This document shows, in pieces, positions 1 through 8,359 of a DNA stretch of 64,000 nt. The translations under genes were made by a program, and so were the position numbers. Each line of letters opens with the position of its first letter. Within the stretch, counting starts at the first letter, position 1. The stretch is from JBEKYD01 sp052148435 (GTDB lineage Bacteria > Acidobacteriota > Terriglobia > Bryobacterales > Bryobacteraceae). A model generated the notes under the pieces. It was not told the origin of the DNA and made no database searches. It worked only from the letters and a program-made list of their open reading frames with translations. The DNA lies in the NCBI GenBank assembly GCA_052148435.1, contig JBKQIF010000076.1, forward strand, positions 26,421-90,420, in the 5' to 3' direction.

Positions 1-933
1 GGGAAACAGCGAGAGGACGACTAAAACGCCGCTGGCCAGGAAGAGAGGCTGCGGGTTGCCGAACAACTGCTTGCTAAAGTCGGTGCCCAGGCGTTCATCG
101 GAACTGGCGCGGGTCACGATCAGGCCGCCGGAGATGGAGATCATCAGAGCCGGGATGACCGTAACCAGGCCGTCGCCGATGGTCAGGATGGTATAAGTCT
201 CGATGGCGTGCTGCAAATCCATGCCGTGCTGCAGGACGCCGATCAGGAATCCGGCGACGATGTTAATGCTGGTGATCAGGATGGCGGCCACGGCGTCGCG
301 CTGGGTAAAGCGCGAGGCGCCGTCCATGGCGCCATAGAATTCGGCTTCCTTGGCCAGGTTCTTGCGGCGCTTGCGGGCTTCGTTCTCGTCGATCAGTCCG
401 GAGCTCAAATCGGAGTCGATGGACATCTGCTTGCCGGGCAGGGCATCCAGGGTAAAGCGCGCCGTGACTTCGGAAATGCGCACGGCGCCGTGGTTGATGA
501 CCACGTATTGAATGGCGATCAGGACCAGGAAAATCACCGCGCCGATGATGTAGTTGCCACCCACCACGAAGTTGCCGAAGGCTTGGATGACCTCGCCGGC
601 GGCGCTGGTGCCGGTGTTGCCGTTCATCAGAATCAGGCGGGTGGAGGAGATGTTCAAGGCCAGGCGGAAGAGGGTGAGCAGCAGCAGGGTGGTGGGGAAG
701 ACGCTGAACTCCACCGGCTTGCGGATGTACATTGCCACCATCATGACCACCACCGACATCATGATGTCGATCACGATGAGAACGTCCAGCACGAAGCCGG
801 GCAGGGGAGTGATGAGGGCGATGACGATTCCCAGGACGGCGATGGGTACGCCCAGTTCTTTCCAGTTGGCGAGGACCAGCCCCGGGATTTGTCTCCAGGG
901 CGCGGGCGCCGCTATCGCTCTCGTCTGTGCCAA
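1..933 (-). CDS. flhA: Flagellar export gate protein FlhA (N-terminal part; runs off the window)
   Basis: FlhA is the large inner-membrane subunit of the flagellar type III export gate. The 311 visible residues contain the N-terminal membrane half: hydrophobic helices near residues 30-75, then the conserved FHIPEP-type stretch (AMYIRKP, FSVFPTTLLL, RLALNISSTR) and the cytoplasmic loop with LDALPGKQMSID and a RRKNLAKEAEFYGAMDGA segment. The C-terminal cytoplasmic domain lies left of base 1. I chose the TTG at 931-933 because GAGGAG lies 8 nt upstream and there is no better in-frame start before the first conserved helix. It follows flhB by 165 bp, and that gap contains a palindromic repeat. 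It is the last visible gene of the leftward fliK-to-flhA operon. Identity is certain; the start is fairly sure. Confidence 0.93.
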   Translation of the reverse strand, partial: MAQTRAIAAPAPWRQIPGLVLANWKELGVPIAVLGIVIALITPLPGFVLDVLIVIDIMMSVVVMMVAMYIRKPVEFSVFPTTLLLLTLFRLALNISSTRLILMNGNTGTSAAGEVIQAFGNFVVGGNYIIGAVIFLVLIAIQYVVINHGAVRISEVTARFTLDALPGKQMSIDSDLSSGLIDENEARKRRKNLAKEAEFYGAMDGASRFTQRDAVAAILITSINIVAGFLIGVLQHGMDLQHAIETYTILTIGDGLVTVIPALMISISGGLIVTRASSDERLGTDFSKQLFGNPQPLFLASGVLVVLSLFP

Positions 934-987
934 GTCACTTGCTCCTCGTTGCGTGCTTAGGATCTGCCAGGGAATAAGCATGCCAAT

Positions 988-1066
988 GTGGGGCAGCCAA
1001 TCCTGGTTGCAGCCGGCTTTTCAGCCGGCACTGGACCGCGCCTGCAGGCGAGATTGCCTGCCCCAC
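988..1066. repeat. Intergenic palindromic repeat (GTGGGGCAG...CTGCCCCAC type)
   Basis: The segment begins GTGGGGCAG and ends CTGCCCCAC, and has an inner GCCGGC-TTTTCA-GCCGGC hairpin. Related sequences begin at 26963, 55591 and 61557, all between genes. It lies between flhB and flhA, so it may affect the transcript linking them. No protein is encoded. Confidence 0.6.
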
Positions 1067-1098
1067 AACCTGTATCGCGGAAATCATGTGCTTACCGT

Positions 1099-2163
1099 CT
1101 ATGCAGTCCGCCTGCCATTCATCAGCTTGAAAACGTAGGCCAGCACCTCGGCCACGGCGCGATAGAAGTCGGCCGGGATTTCCTGGCCGACGTCGACGGC
1201 TTTGTAGAGGGCCTGCGCCAGGGGCGGATTTTCGATCAAAGGCACCTGGTGGTCGATGGCTTTCTGGCGGATCCGCAGCGCCAGATAGTTCCGGCCTTTG
1301 GCTACCACTCGGGGCGCGCCGGGCGAGTTCATGTCGTACTTGAGCGCGACGGCATAGTGGGTGGGATTCACAATTACGGCGGTAGCTTTGGGGACCTCGT
1401 GCATCATGCGGCGCCGCGCCATGTCCCGGCGCAGCCTACGGATGCGCTGCTTCATGAGCGGGCTGCCTTCCACCTCTTTGAATTCGTCGCGGATTTCCTG
1501 CTTGCTCATTTTCAGGTCCTTCTGGTAGCGCTGCTTCTGGCGCACCAGATCCACCGCGCCGAAGACCACGAAGACAAACGAAGCCTTCCACAACAGGGCT
1601 TGAATGGAGCCGGCAACGTGGGCCGCCCCGGACGGCACGCTGCGCAGGGGCAGGGAAAGGAAGCCCTGGAAGTCGTCTTTCACCAGGAAGTACACCGCCG
1701 CGCCGAATACCGGAATCATGACGACGGCCTGCAGGAGCGACGGCAAATTCTGGCGGGGCATCTGCCGCAGCTTGGTTACGGGATTCAGGCGCTGGAAGCT
1801 GGGAGCCAGCTTTTTCACGCTGATCCCCATGCGCGTGACCCCGAGCTGCACCGCGATGGTAATGCCAACCAGGACCGCTCCCAGGACGGCGAGGGGGATC
1901 ATGGTACGCGTGAGCAGATCCAGGCTGAGGGAGATAATCTCGGCCGAGCCGAGCTGGGGGTTGAGGGCGTGCTGGAACAATGCCGCCATACTGTTGCGGA
2001 TGGCTCCGATCCAATCCATGCCCCAGGAATGGATGAGGGCTACGAAAGCCAGGAACTGGAGGGCGCCGACGAAGGTTCGGGCGGTTGGGAAGTTGCCCTC
2101 TTCGCGGGCTTTCTTGATGCGCCGTTGGGTCGGTTGTTCGGTTTTTTGGCTGTTGTCCGCCAT
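1099..2163 (-). CDS. flhB: Flagellar export switch protein FlhB
   Basis: FlhB is an export-gate membrane protein that switches substrate specificity from rod/hook to filament proteins by cutting itself. The 354-residue product has the usual N-terminus (TEQPTQRRIKKAREEGN), four hydrophobic segments between about residues 30 and 205, the linker with RDEFKEVEGSP, and the autocleavage motif NPTH at residues 266-269 followed by YAVALKYD. Length and order match the family. The start codon lies 4 nt downstream of the fliR stop, so the two are probably translationally coupled. Its 3' end is followed by a palindromic repeat and then flhA. Confidence 0.97.
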   Translation of the reverse strand: MADNSQKTEQPTQRRIKKAREEGNFPTARTFVGALQFLAFVALIHSWGMDWIGAIRNSMAALFQHALNPQLGSAEIISLSLDLLTRTMIPLAVLGAVLVGITIAVQLGVTRMGISVKKLAPSFQRLNPVTKLRQMPRQNLPSLLQAVVMIPVFGAAVYFLVKDDFQGFLSLPLRSVPSGAAHVAGSIQALLWKASFVFVVFGAVDLVRQKQRYQKDLKMSKQEIRDEFKEVEGSPLMKQRIRRLRRDMARRRMMHEVPKATAVIVNPTHYAVALKYDMNSPGAPRVVAKGRNYLALRIRQKAIDHQVPLIENPPLAQALYKAVDVGQEIPADFYRAVAEVLAYVFKLMNGRRTA

Positions 2164-2167
2164 TGCG

Positions 2168-2938
2168 CTACCGCGCGATCAGGGCTTGGGCGGCGCGAAG
2201 AGTGGCGTCGGCGCCGGCGCGGAGCAGCACCGGGAACAGCAAGGCCAGCCAGCTGAGCAAGGCCAGGCCCACGATCATTTTCACCGGGAACGCCACCGTG
2301 ATGAGGTGCAATTGGGCGTTGACCCGTCCCAACAGCGCCAGCGAAATGTCGATCATGACCAGGACCGCGACGATGGGAAGGGCCAGGCGAAGCCCGGTGG
2401 AAAACATGTTGGAGCCGAGCGCCAGAATCTGGCCGGCGGCGGCGCGGCCGACCGTGAAAGAACCGGCCGGGCAGGTTTCCAGGCTCCGGGCGAATACGCG
2501 CAGGATTTCGCGGTCGAGCCCGCTGGCGAAGAACAACAGGCCGGCGGCGACCTGCGCGAAGACGATCAAAACGGCGGAATCGGCCTGCGTGTTGGGGTCG
2601 ATGGTAGTTGCGAATCCGTAACCCATTTGCAATCCCATCACCTGCGCTCCGATAGAGAAAGCCTCGGTCAGGAATGCAACCGACAATCCGATGCCGACCC
2701 CCAGCGCGGCCTCCACCAGAATCCAAAGGACGAACAGGCCGGCCGATGGACTTCCGGTCACTTGCGGCCATTCGGGAAACAGAGCGATGGTGATGCCCAG
2801 AGCCAGAACGATTCGAGCGGGGCTGAGGGCGCTGGTAATGCCCGGCAGAGGCACGAATACAAAAACGCCGCTCACGCGGACCAGGGTGAGCACAAAGCCC
2901 AGCAGAGTGGGAATGGAGAGCGCCAGTTCACCGCGCAT
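2168..2938 (-). CDS. fliR: Flagellar export gate protein FliR
   Basis: FliR is a membrane subunit of the FliPQR export channel. The 256-residue protein is strongly hydrophobic throughout, with the family pattern FVFVPLPG near residue 26 and a long series of helices ending near residue 250. Its start overlaps the end of fliQ by 11 nt, and its stop is 4 nt before flhB. The gene order fliO-fliP-fliQ-fliR-flhB-flhA is the conserved export-gate order, which secures the assignment even where sequence similarity is modest. Confidence 0.95.
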   Translation of the reverse strand: MRGELALSIPTLLGFVLTLVRVSGVFVFVPLPGITSALSPARIVLALGITIALFPEWPQVTGSPSAGLFVLWILVEAALGVGIGLSVAFLTEAFSIGAQVMGLQMGYGFATTIDPNTQADSAVLIVFAQVAAGLLFFASGLDREILRVFARSLETCPAGSFTVGRAAAGQILALGSNMFSTGLRLALPIVAVLVMIDISLALLGRVNAQLHLITVAFPVKMIVGLALLSWLALLFPVLLRAGADATLRAAQALIAR

Positions 2939-3197
2939 AGCGGCTGAGGTCTCCCAGGGTGGCGACGGTATAGACCGTGATCTTCTGCAGCATCCATGGC
3001 AGCGAAATCATCAACGCCGCCAGGAACGCGAGCAGGCGGGGAATGGCGCTGAAGGCGTTGTCCTGAATGGAAGTGAGGATCTGGACGAGACTCATGGCGA
3101 TGCCGGCCACAAATCCCACCGCCAGCAGAGGGGCGCTGATCCAGAAGGCGGTCATGATCGCCTGCCGGACGATCTGAATCGCGAATTCCGGGGTCAT
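2928..3197 (-). CDS. fliQ: Flagellar export gate protein FliQ
   Basis: This 89-residue protein has two hydrophobic hairpin helices (about residues 12-40 and 50-75) separated by the short conserved QILTSIQD-like turn. That is the full FliQ architecture and size. FliQ packs around FliP and FliR in the export channel. Its ATG overlaps the fliP stop in an ATGA junction, and its 3' end overlaps fliR by 11 nt, so all three are very probably co-translated. Confidence 0.95.
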   Translation of the reverse strand: MTPEFAIQIVRQAIMTAFWISAPLLAVGFVAGIAMSLVQILTSIQDNAFSAIPRLLAFLAALMISLPWMLQKITVYTVATLGDLSRYAR

Positions 3198-3961
3198 GCG
3201 TAGAAACCTTTCATCAACGAACCGATCACCAGGTTCCAGCCGTCGGCCAGAACGAAGAGCAGAATTTTGAAAGGCGCGGAAATCATCACCGGCGGCAACT
3301 GCACCATGCCGATCGAAAGGGTGACGGAGGCAACCACCAGATCGATGATCAGGAACGGCAGGAAGAGGATGGCGCCGATCTGAAAGCCGGCTTTCAACTC
3401 GGAGAGAATATAGGCTGGAATCAGGATTTTCAGGTCCAGGTCGGCGGCGCTGCGCGGCGGCGGGGAGTGCGAGATCTCGACGAACAGTTTGACGTCCTTC
3501 TCGCGGGCAAAGCGGATCAGGAATGCCTTGAGCGGCTTGGTGCCGGCTTCGAAGGCCTGGCCGGCGGAGAGCTGGTTATTCTGCATGGGTTCCCACCCCT
3601 GGTGGTACATATCCGCGGCCACCGGCGAGATCACCAGGATGGTCAGAAACAGCGCGATTCCGACCAGCACCTGGTTGGACGGCGTGGTCTGAGTGCCCAG
3701 CGCCTGGCGCAAGAAATGGAGAACGATGGCGATGCGCAGGAACGGCGTGATCGACATGATCACGGCCGGCAGCAGGGTGAGCAGCGTCATCAGGATGACG
3801 ATCTGCATGGGGATGCCAAGCGACGAGCCGCTCTTGTCCACGTTCATGCCGAGCAGAGACGCCGGCTGCGCCGCGGCCGCCGGCAAACCAACGGCTGCGG
3901 CGAGCGGGATAACGAAGAACCGGGCCGGCCGTGAAATTGTCCGTGACATGGTTCCTATCAT
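3194..3961 (-). CDS. fliP: Flagellar export gate protein FliP
   Basis: FliP forms the core of the export channel with FliQ and FliR. The 255-residue product starts with a cleavable-type signal peptide (hydrophobic residues about 14-31), as usual for FliP. It then has the signature blocks SITPFLRIAIVLHFLRQALG, QVLVGIALFLT and AFQIG-like FQIGAILFLPFLIIDLVVAS, ending LVIGSLMKGFY. Its ATG overlaps the fliO stop (ATGA), which fixes the start; a second Met at residue 5 is a possible alternative. It is complete and of normal length. Confidence 0.97.
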   Translation of the reverse strand: MIGTMSRTISRPARFFVIPLAAAVGLPAAAAQPASLLGMNVDKSGSSLGIPMQIVILMTLLTLLPAVIMSITPFLRIAIVLHFLRQALGTQTTPSNQVLVGIALFLTILVISPVAADMYHQGWEPMQNNQLSAGQAFEAGTKPLKAFLIRFAREKDVKLFVEISHSPPPRSAADLDLKILIPAYILSELKAGFQIGAILFLPFLIIDLVVASVTLSIGMVQLPPVMISAPFKILLFVLADGWNLVIGSLMKGFYA

Positions 3962-4266
3962 TGGTTGCCCGTCCGGAGGTTATCCATCCGGTTTTCCCGA
4001 AGATCCCGGTCCAACCCGTCGTCCAGCAGCGAGCAGCCGCCCGGAGATACGGCGATGAGCAGGGTTCTTCCGGCGACGCTGACCAGATGGAGGGAATGTT
4101 GCGCGGTCAGCGGCAGGCGTTCGATCGATTGCATCCGGCGGTTCGCCGGGCGGCCGAAACCTTTACCGGCAAAACTGGCTGCTCCCTTGGCGCGGAGCCA
4201 GTACAACGTGCCGCCGAGCAGGCCGAGCACGAACAGGACCGCTACCACCTGTTGAATCGCTTCCAT
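3958..4266 (-). CDS. fliO: Flagellar biosynthetic protein FliO
   Basis: This is a 102-residue single-pass membrane protein with one N-terminal hydrophobic helix (about residues 5-23). A short cytoplasmic domain follows, containing SIERLPLTAQHSLHLVSVAG and LLIAVSPGG, the typical FliO pattern. FliO helps assemble the FliP ring. It lies directly upstream of fliP with a 4-nt overlap and 104 nt downstream of flgE. The family is poorly conserved, so the assignment rests on the short motif plus the conserved position. Confidence 0.88.
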   Translation of the reverse strand: MEAIQQVVAVLFVLGLLGGTLYWLRAKGAASFAGKGFGRPANRRMQSIERLPLTAQHSLHLVSVAGRTLLIAVSPGGCSLLDDGLDRDLRENRMDNLRTGNQ

Positions 4267-4370
4267 TGTCGTTAGCTCTCGGCAATCGGAGATCGGCCGC
4301 CGGCTCAGTTCGGCCGATTGCCGAAGCCGGCCGCTGAAGCTCGTTTTGGCGTTTGCCGGCCGCTCGGTGC

Positions 4371-5723
4371 TTACGATTGGATCAGGTTTACCGTATCCTG
4401 CATCAACTGGTCGGCGGTGGTGATGACTTTGGATGCCGCCTGATAGCTGTTTTGGTACGCCAGCAGATTGGTGAATTCGGTTGCCATGTCGACCGTGGAG
4501 CTTTCGAGCGACGAGCCTTCAATCTGTCCCAGCGAGCCCGAGCCGGCAGCTCCGAGAACCGGCGCCGCGGTGGTGGAGGAAACTTCCAGGTCGTTGTTGC
4601 CTACCTGGGTCAGGCTGTTGGGGTTGGAGATATTGGCCAGGGCCAGTTGCGCGATGGCGACATTCTGGCCGTTCGAATACGTGGCCGAAACCGTGCCGCC
4701 GGCGCCCAAGGTCATGTTGGTGAGCGTGCCCGCCGCATAACCGTTTTGGGTAGTGCTGTTCTCCGCGGAGGCTTCGGAGTATTGGCTGATCTGGGGGGTT
4801 CCGGAGCCGCTGAACAGGCTCCAGCTCACGTTCAGGGGCGCGGCGCCGTCGGCCAGATTGGTGGTGCCGCTGCTGAGTGTGACGGGGCCGGTGTTGGCTG
4901 TGGACCCGCTCGAAGACCCGCTCGAAGAACCGCTCGAAGAGCTTGGGGTCGGGGTGGTTTGCGTCACGCCGGTGAGCTCGCCGCTGGTGTTGAAGGTAAG
5001 CGTGCCGGTGCCGACCGAAGTGGTTGTCGAGGTGGTTGTCGAACTGCCGCTGGAAGAACTGCTGGAACCAAGCGCCGAAGACGGAATCGTGACCGCGTAG
5101 GTCCAGGTGTTAGGCGTGGTGGTGCTCTCAGTGAACGTCACCGTCAGCGTCTGCGCGTTGCCCAGCGAATCGTAAACCTGAATGGGAGCGCTGTACGTAT
5201 TGGGTGTGCTGGACGACAAGGCGTCCAGATTAACGTTCATGCTCATGGTGGTGGTGGCCGAAGCCGCCATAGTGGAATCGGTCGGAACCCGGATGCTGCT
5301 GGTGGGGCCGCTGGGGGTTACGGTGCCATCGGTGGCTAGCCAGCCCTGCACGTAGTTTCCGTTGGCGTCTGTCAGGTAGCCGTTGGGGCTCATCTGAAAG
5401 GAACCGTCGCGCGTGTAGAGGGTCTGATTGGAGGAGTTCTGCAGTACGAAGAATCCATTCCCCTGAATCGCGGCATCGGTGGAGACGCCGGTGCCGATGA
5501 CGGCGCCTTGGGAGTAGTTGGTGAAGGTCGAAATGGGGAGCACCCCGCCGCCGACCTGCGATCCGCTGGCGGCGCCCAGCGATTCCGCCATCATGTCGTA
5601 AAAGTTAACCTGGCCGGCTTTGAATCCGCTGGTGTTGAGGTTGGCAAGGTTGTTGCCGGTTACGTCGATGGCGGCGGTGTCGGCCGTCAGTGCGGAAAGC
5701 GCTGTGGAAAATGCGGGAAACAT
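4371..5723 (-). CDS. flgE: Flagellar hook protein FlgE
   Basis: FlgE forms the flexible hook. The 450-residue product has the N-terminal rod/hook motif (AIDVTGNNLANLNTSGFKAG), the FlgE/F/G motif IQGNGFFVL near residue 86, a FlgE D2-like centre with PIQVYDSLGNAQTLTVTF, and the C-terminal motif ATEFTNLLAYQNSYQAASKV. Two low-complexity Ser/Thr/Gly segments (about residues 218-240 and 262-277) interrupt the middle domain and are unusual for a surface polymer. It lies 32 nt downstream of flgD in the leftward operon. The N- and C-terminal polymerisation helices are intact. Confidence 0.95.
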   Translation of the reverse strand: MFPAFSTALSALTADTAAIDVTGNNLANLNTSGFKAGQVNFYDMMAESLGAASGSQVGGGVLPISTFTNYSQGAVIGTGVSTDAAIQGNGFFVLQNSSNQTLYTRDGSFQMSPNGYLTDANGNYVQGWLATDGTVTPSGPTSSIRVPTDSTMAASATTTMSMNVNLDALSSSTPNTYSAPIQVYDSLGNAQTLTVTFTESTTTPNTWTYAVTIPSSALGSSSSSSGSSTTTSTTTSVGTGTLTFNTSGELTGVTQTTPTPSSSSGSSSGSSSGSTANTGPVTLSSGTTNLADGAAPLNVSWSLFSGSGTPQISQYSEASAENSTTQNGYAAGTLTNMTLGAGGTVSATYSNGQNVAIAQLALANISNPNSLTQVGNNDLEVSSTTAAPVLGAAGSGSLGQIEGSSLESSTVDMATEFTNLLAYQNSYQAASKVITTADQLMQDTVNLIQS

Positions 5724-5755
5724 GGCGTATCGGTTCTCCTAAGTAATTTCTCCTG

Positions 5756-6106
5756 CTAAGACGCTGCCGTCGAACTGCTGCCGGTCGTGCTGCTTGTGCC
5801 GCTCGCCGCGGCGGTAGAGTCGCCGGTGGCGTCGCTGGCCGTGCTGGCAGCCGCAACAGCCTGGGAGTGATAGGTTTCGATGTCGGACCGAATCCCCATC
5901 ACCTGTTCGAGCTCGCTGAACTGCGCCAGTTGCGAAACGAACTGGGTGCTATCGGTGGGATTCAGCGGGTCCTGGTTTTTCAGTTGCGCCACCAGTAGTT
6001 GCAGAAACATCTCTTCGGTGGGCGCGGACGACGAACTGGAGGAGGAAGTGGAACCCGTGGTCGACGCAGTCGAAGACGAGGTCAGCGGGCTAATTGCGGA
6101 TGCCAT
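5756..6106 (-). CDS. flgD: Flagellar hook assembly protein FlgD (short form)
   Basis: FlgD caps the growing hook. The 116-residue product contains the conserved N-terminal block FLQLLVAQLKNQDPLNPTDSTQFVSQLAQFSELEQ in overlapping form at about residues 34-68, flanked by Ser/Thr/Ala-rich tails. Typical FlgD is about 220 residues, with Tudor-like and Fn3-like domains after this block; both are absent here and the gene ends in a low-complexity tail. Its start overlaps fliK by 17 nt and flgE follows 32 nt after its stop, so it is embedded in an intact hook operon and is probably functional. Confidence 0.9.
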   Translation of the reverse strand: MASAISPLTSSSTASTTGSTSSSSSSSAPTEEMFLQLLVAQLKNQDPLNPTDSTQFVSQLAQFSELEQVMGIRSDIETYHSQAVAAASTASDATGDSTAAASGTSSTTGSSSTAAS

Positions 6107-7349
6107 AAGATTCTCCTGTTGAACGCTGGTTGTTCATGCGCGCTTCCAACTCGTCTACCCAAGCCGGACGGCGCGACGGATTCTGTTGCCTTTGGCCGCT
6201 CTCCTGGCGGGAGCCGCTATTGCCTGGTTGCGAATCGCCACTCTGAGAGCTTTCCGAAGAGCTTTTGGTTTCGACAACGGTGGCCGAGTGGGAGTCCAGG
6301 CCGGCCGGCCGCCACGCCTCGGCGCGAAAGCCGCTCTCTTGCAACCGGCCCACCAGATCCGAGAGGCCCTGCTGCAGGCCGTGGGAGAGATCCGAATCGC
6401 CGGTGCGAACGGCTACCTGCAACTCACCGGATTGCTGCACCATGCGGATTTCCACTTTCGGAGAGCCGGCTTGTCCGACCTGAAGCGAAATGTCTTGCAA
6501 CGGTGCCGCGGCCGGTTTAGGGAATGCGGGAGCGATCGCTTCCACCGGCTGGGAGGGAGGCGTTGCCGCGGTTTGGGGTGTCGCTGCGATCTGGTCGTTT
6601 TGCCGGAAGGCCGCCATCGCTCCAGGGGCGAATAAAGTGGAAGCGGTGGAAGGTGCTGCCGAAGGCGCGACATCCGCCGCGCCGGACGTGGCGTTCGAAA
6701 CATTGGCGCCGGAAGAGGATGCGGTGGAAAATGCAGGTTCCGTGACGGGTTTCGCCGGCTGCACGCGGGCGGCGAAGGTCAGTTCTTCGGAGGAGTTGGC
6801 TTGGGACTCGGCGGCCGTCGCGGCATCGGCGGTGCGCTTGGCCGGCTCGGAGGCGTTGTCGGCTTGGGCCCCGCTATTGGACGCGGCGTTGTCGCCGTCC
6901 GGGATCGAATCCTCTTCGGGATCGCGAGAAGGCAGGGAAAATCGCAACGGCAAAACGGGTGGCGTCGTCAGCGAGGTTGGCACCGCGACCGCGAGTGCCT
7001 CCTGGTTGCCGATCCTGGACGGCTGCTTGAGCGTATTCAGCCGGCGGCCGTTGACGATGGTGGAATTCGCTCCCGCCGTGGCCAATGGTTTTGCCAGCAG
7101 GTTGCTGCCGGAATCGTCCAGAGTCGCGCTTATGAGGGCGGCCATGAAGGCGGAAGGTTGGGAATCCGCCTGGTCGGACGAGGACGAGCCGGAAGGCTGC
7201 GACGTCTGCTGTGCCGCCGGGTTGGACGATGCGGCAGGAGCGGAGGAATTCTGGGCGATAGAGTTACGGTTGTGCGCGAAGTTGTTGGCGGGAACGCCGC
7301 TCTGCGCCATTTGGGGCGCCAAAGAGACCGTTGCCGAACGAATCGTCAC
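6090..7349 (-). CDS. fliK: Flagellar hook-length control protein FliK
   Basis: FliK is secreted during hook growth and triggers the FlhB specificity switch. Most of the 419 residues are a disordered Ala/Ser/Pro-rich ruler-like region. Near residues 300-355 lies the conserved C-terminal Flg_hook domain, with EIRMVQQSGELQVAVRTGDSDLS and LVGRLQESGFRAEAW. Position ahead of flgD-flgE fits. The start is uncertain: GTG at 7349 gives the longest form, ATG at 7310 is an alternative, and neither has a clear Shine-Dalgarno sequence. It is the first gene of the leftward operon and divergent from flgF. Confidence 0.88.
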   Translation of the reverse strand: MTIRSATVSLAPQMAQSGVPANNFAHNRNSIAQNSSAPAASSNPAAQQTSQPSGSSSSDQADSQPSAFMAALISATLDDSGSNLLAKPLATAGANSTIVNGRRLNTLKQPSRIGNQEALAVAVPTSLTTPPVLPLRFSLPSRDPEEDSIPDGDNAASNSGAQADNASEPAKRTADAATAAESQANSSEELTFAARVQPAKPVTEPAFSTASSSGANVSNATSGAADVAPSAAPSTASTLFAPGAMAAFRQNDQIAATPQTAATPPSQPVEAIAPAFPKPAAAPLQDISLQVGQAGSPKVEIRMVQQSGELQVAVRTGDSDLSHGLQQGLSDLVGRLQESGFRAEAWRPAGLDSHSATVVETKSSSESSQSGDSQPGNSGSRQESGQRQQNPSRRPAWVDELEARMNNQRSTGESYGIRN

Positions 7350-7542
7350 GGCGGAGCAGAAGGCAGCTCAAGCTCCACTATGGATTTTTCGTATTTTCAA
7401 GCGGATAGGAATGGGGCAAGGGTGTTGGGCTTTTGACAGTCAACCGCGGTCGTCAGGGATTTGACGGATTTTCGCTTCTCGTCATTTCTACATATCGGCA
7501 AATCCCAAAGGGTTTCCGGGAATTTTCTTTGGCCGGACCCGT

Positions 7543-7558
7543 TGGGCACTGAGTTGCA
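7543..7558 (+). promoter_or_regulatory. Candidate sigma54 promoter for flgF
   Basis: TGGGCACTGAGTTGCA places GG and GC exactly 10 nt apart, the spacing required by sigma54 (-24/-12). The predicted transcription start would be around 7569, just before a GAAGG ribosome site and the flgF ATG at 7580. Sigma54 commonly controls hook-basal-body genes. The -24 element carries one extra G relative to TGGCAC. The 230-bp divergent region 7350-7579 otherwise shows no clear element. Confidence 0.45.
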
Positions 7559-7579
7559 TTAGTTGGCGCCGAAGGCTTT

Positions 7580-8320
7580 ATGGATGCGCTGACGATTGCC
7601 GCGGCCAGCGGGCTCCGGTCCCGCATGGAGTCACTCGATCTGCTGGCCAACAATCTGGCCAACTCGGCGACTTCAGGTTATAAAAGCGACCAGGAATTCT
7701 ATGGATTGTTCGCCGCCGATGTAGCTTCGGGCGCGGGGGACGGCCCGCCTTCCACCATGCCGGTGATCGAGCGTCAGTGGACCGATTTCTCGCAAGGCAC
7801 GCTGCAGGTGACGGGCAACTCCATGGACGTAGCCATTAATGGAAGCGGCTTTCTGGTGGTGAACGGCCCCAGCGGCCCGCTGTACACCCGCAACGGAAGC
7901 CTGCAGGTGTTGGCTTCGGGCCAGTTGGCGACAGCCGACGGTTATGCCTTGCAAACGGCCTCCGGAGGCAACATTCAAGTTGCATCGGGCAAGCCGATTG
8001 AGATCTCGCCGGACGGTACCCTCACCCAGGAGGGCCAGGCGCTGGGACAACTCCAGGTAGTCAACTTCGCTTCCACCGCATCCCTCACCAAAATGGGCAA
8101 CACTTGTTTCCGGAATACCGATCCCAAAAACGTCCCGGCCCCGGCCACGGATGTCAAAGTCGAGCAGGGCAAGATCGAGGGTTCGAATGTGCCCGTGGCG
8201 CAAGCGGCCATGCGGCTGGTGGGCGTGATGCGGCAGTTTGAAATGCTGCAGAAAGCAATCGGAGTATCGAGCGACATGGACACCAAATCAATTCAGGAAG
8301 TGGCACGGGTGAGCTCGTGA
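7580..8320 (+). CDS. flgF: Flagellar basal-body rod protein FlgF
   Basis: This is a proximal-rod protein of 246 residues. It has the N-terminal rod motif LDLLANNLANSATSGYKSD, the FlgE/F/G motif VAINGSGFLVVNGPSGPLYTRNG in the first third, and a C-terminal block ending in MRQFEMLQKAIGVSSDMD. That ending resembles FlgF/FlgG, whose helices pair with the N-terminal helix in the rod. It opens the rightward operon and is separated from flgG by one gene of unknown function. FlgF is preferred over FlgG because the second paralogue at 9067 matches FlgG more closely. Confidence 0.9.
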   Translation: MDALTIAAASGLRSRMESLDLLANNLANSATSGYKSDQEFYGLFAADVASGAGDGPPSTMPVIERQWTDFSQGTLQVTGNSMDVAINGSGFLVVNGPSGPLYTRNGSLQVLASGQLATADGYALQTASGGNIQVASGKPIEISPDGTLTQEGQALGQLQVVNFASTASLTKMGNTCFRNTDPKNVPAPATDVKVEQGKIEGSNVPVAQAAMRLVGVMRQFEMLQKAIGVSSDMDTKSIQEVARVSS

Positions 8321-8359
8321 GCGAGACTGGCCGCGACGTTTCCGGAAAAGGAAGACATC

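Noticed and set aside
208..3203. Long plus-strand open frames across the fliR/flhB/flhA region
   Set aside because: They are antisense to clearly conserved flagellar genes and have His/Gln/Gly-rich composition typical of high-GC shadow frames.
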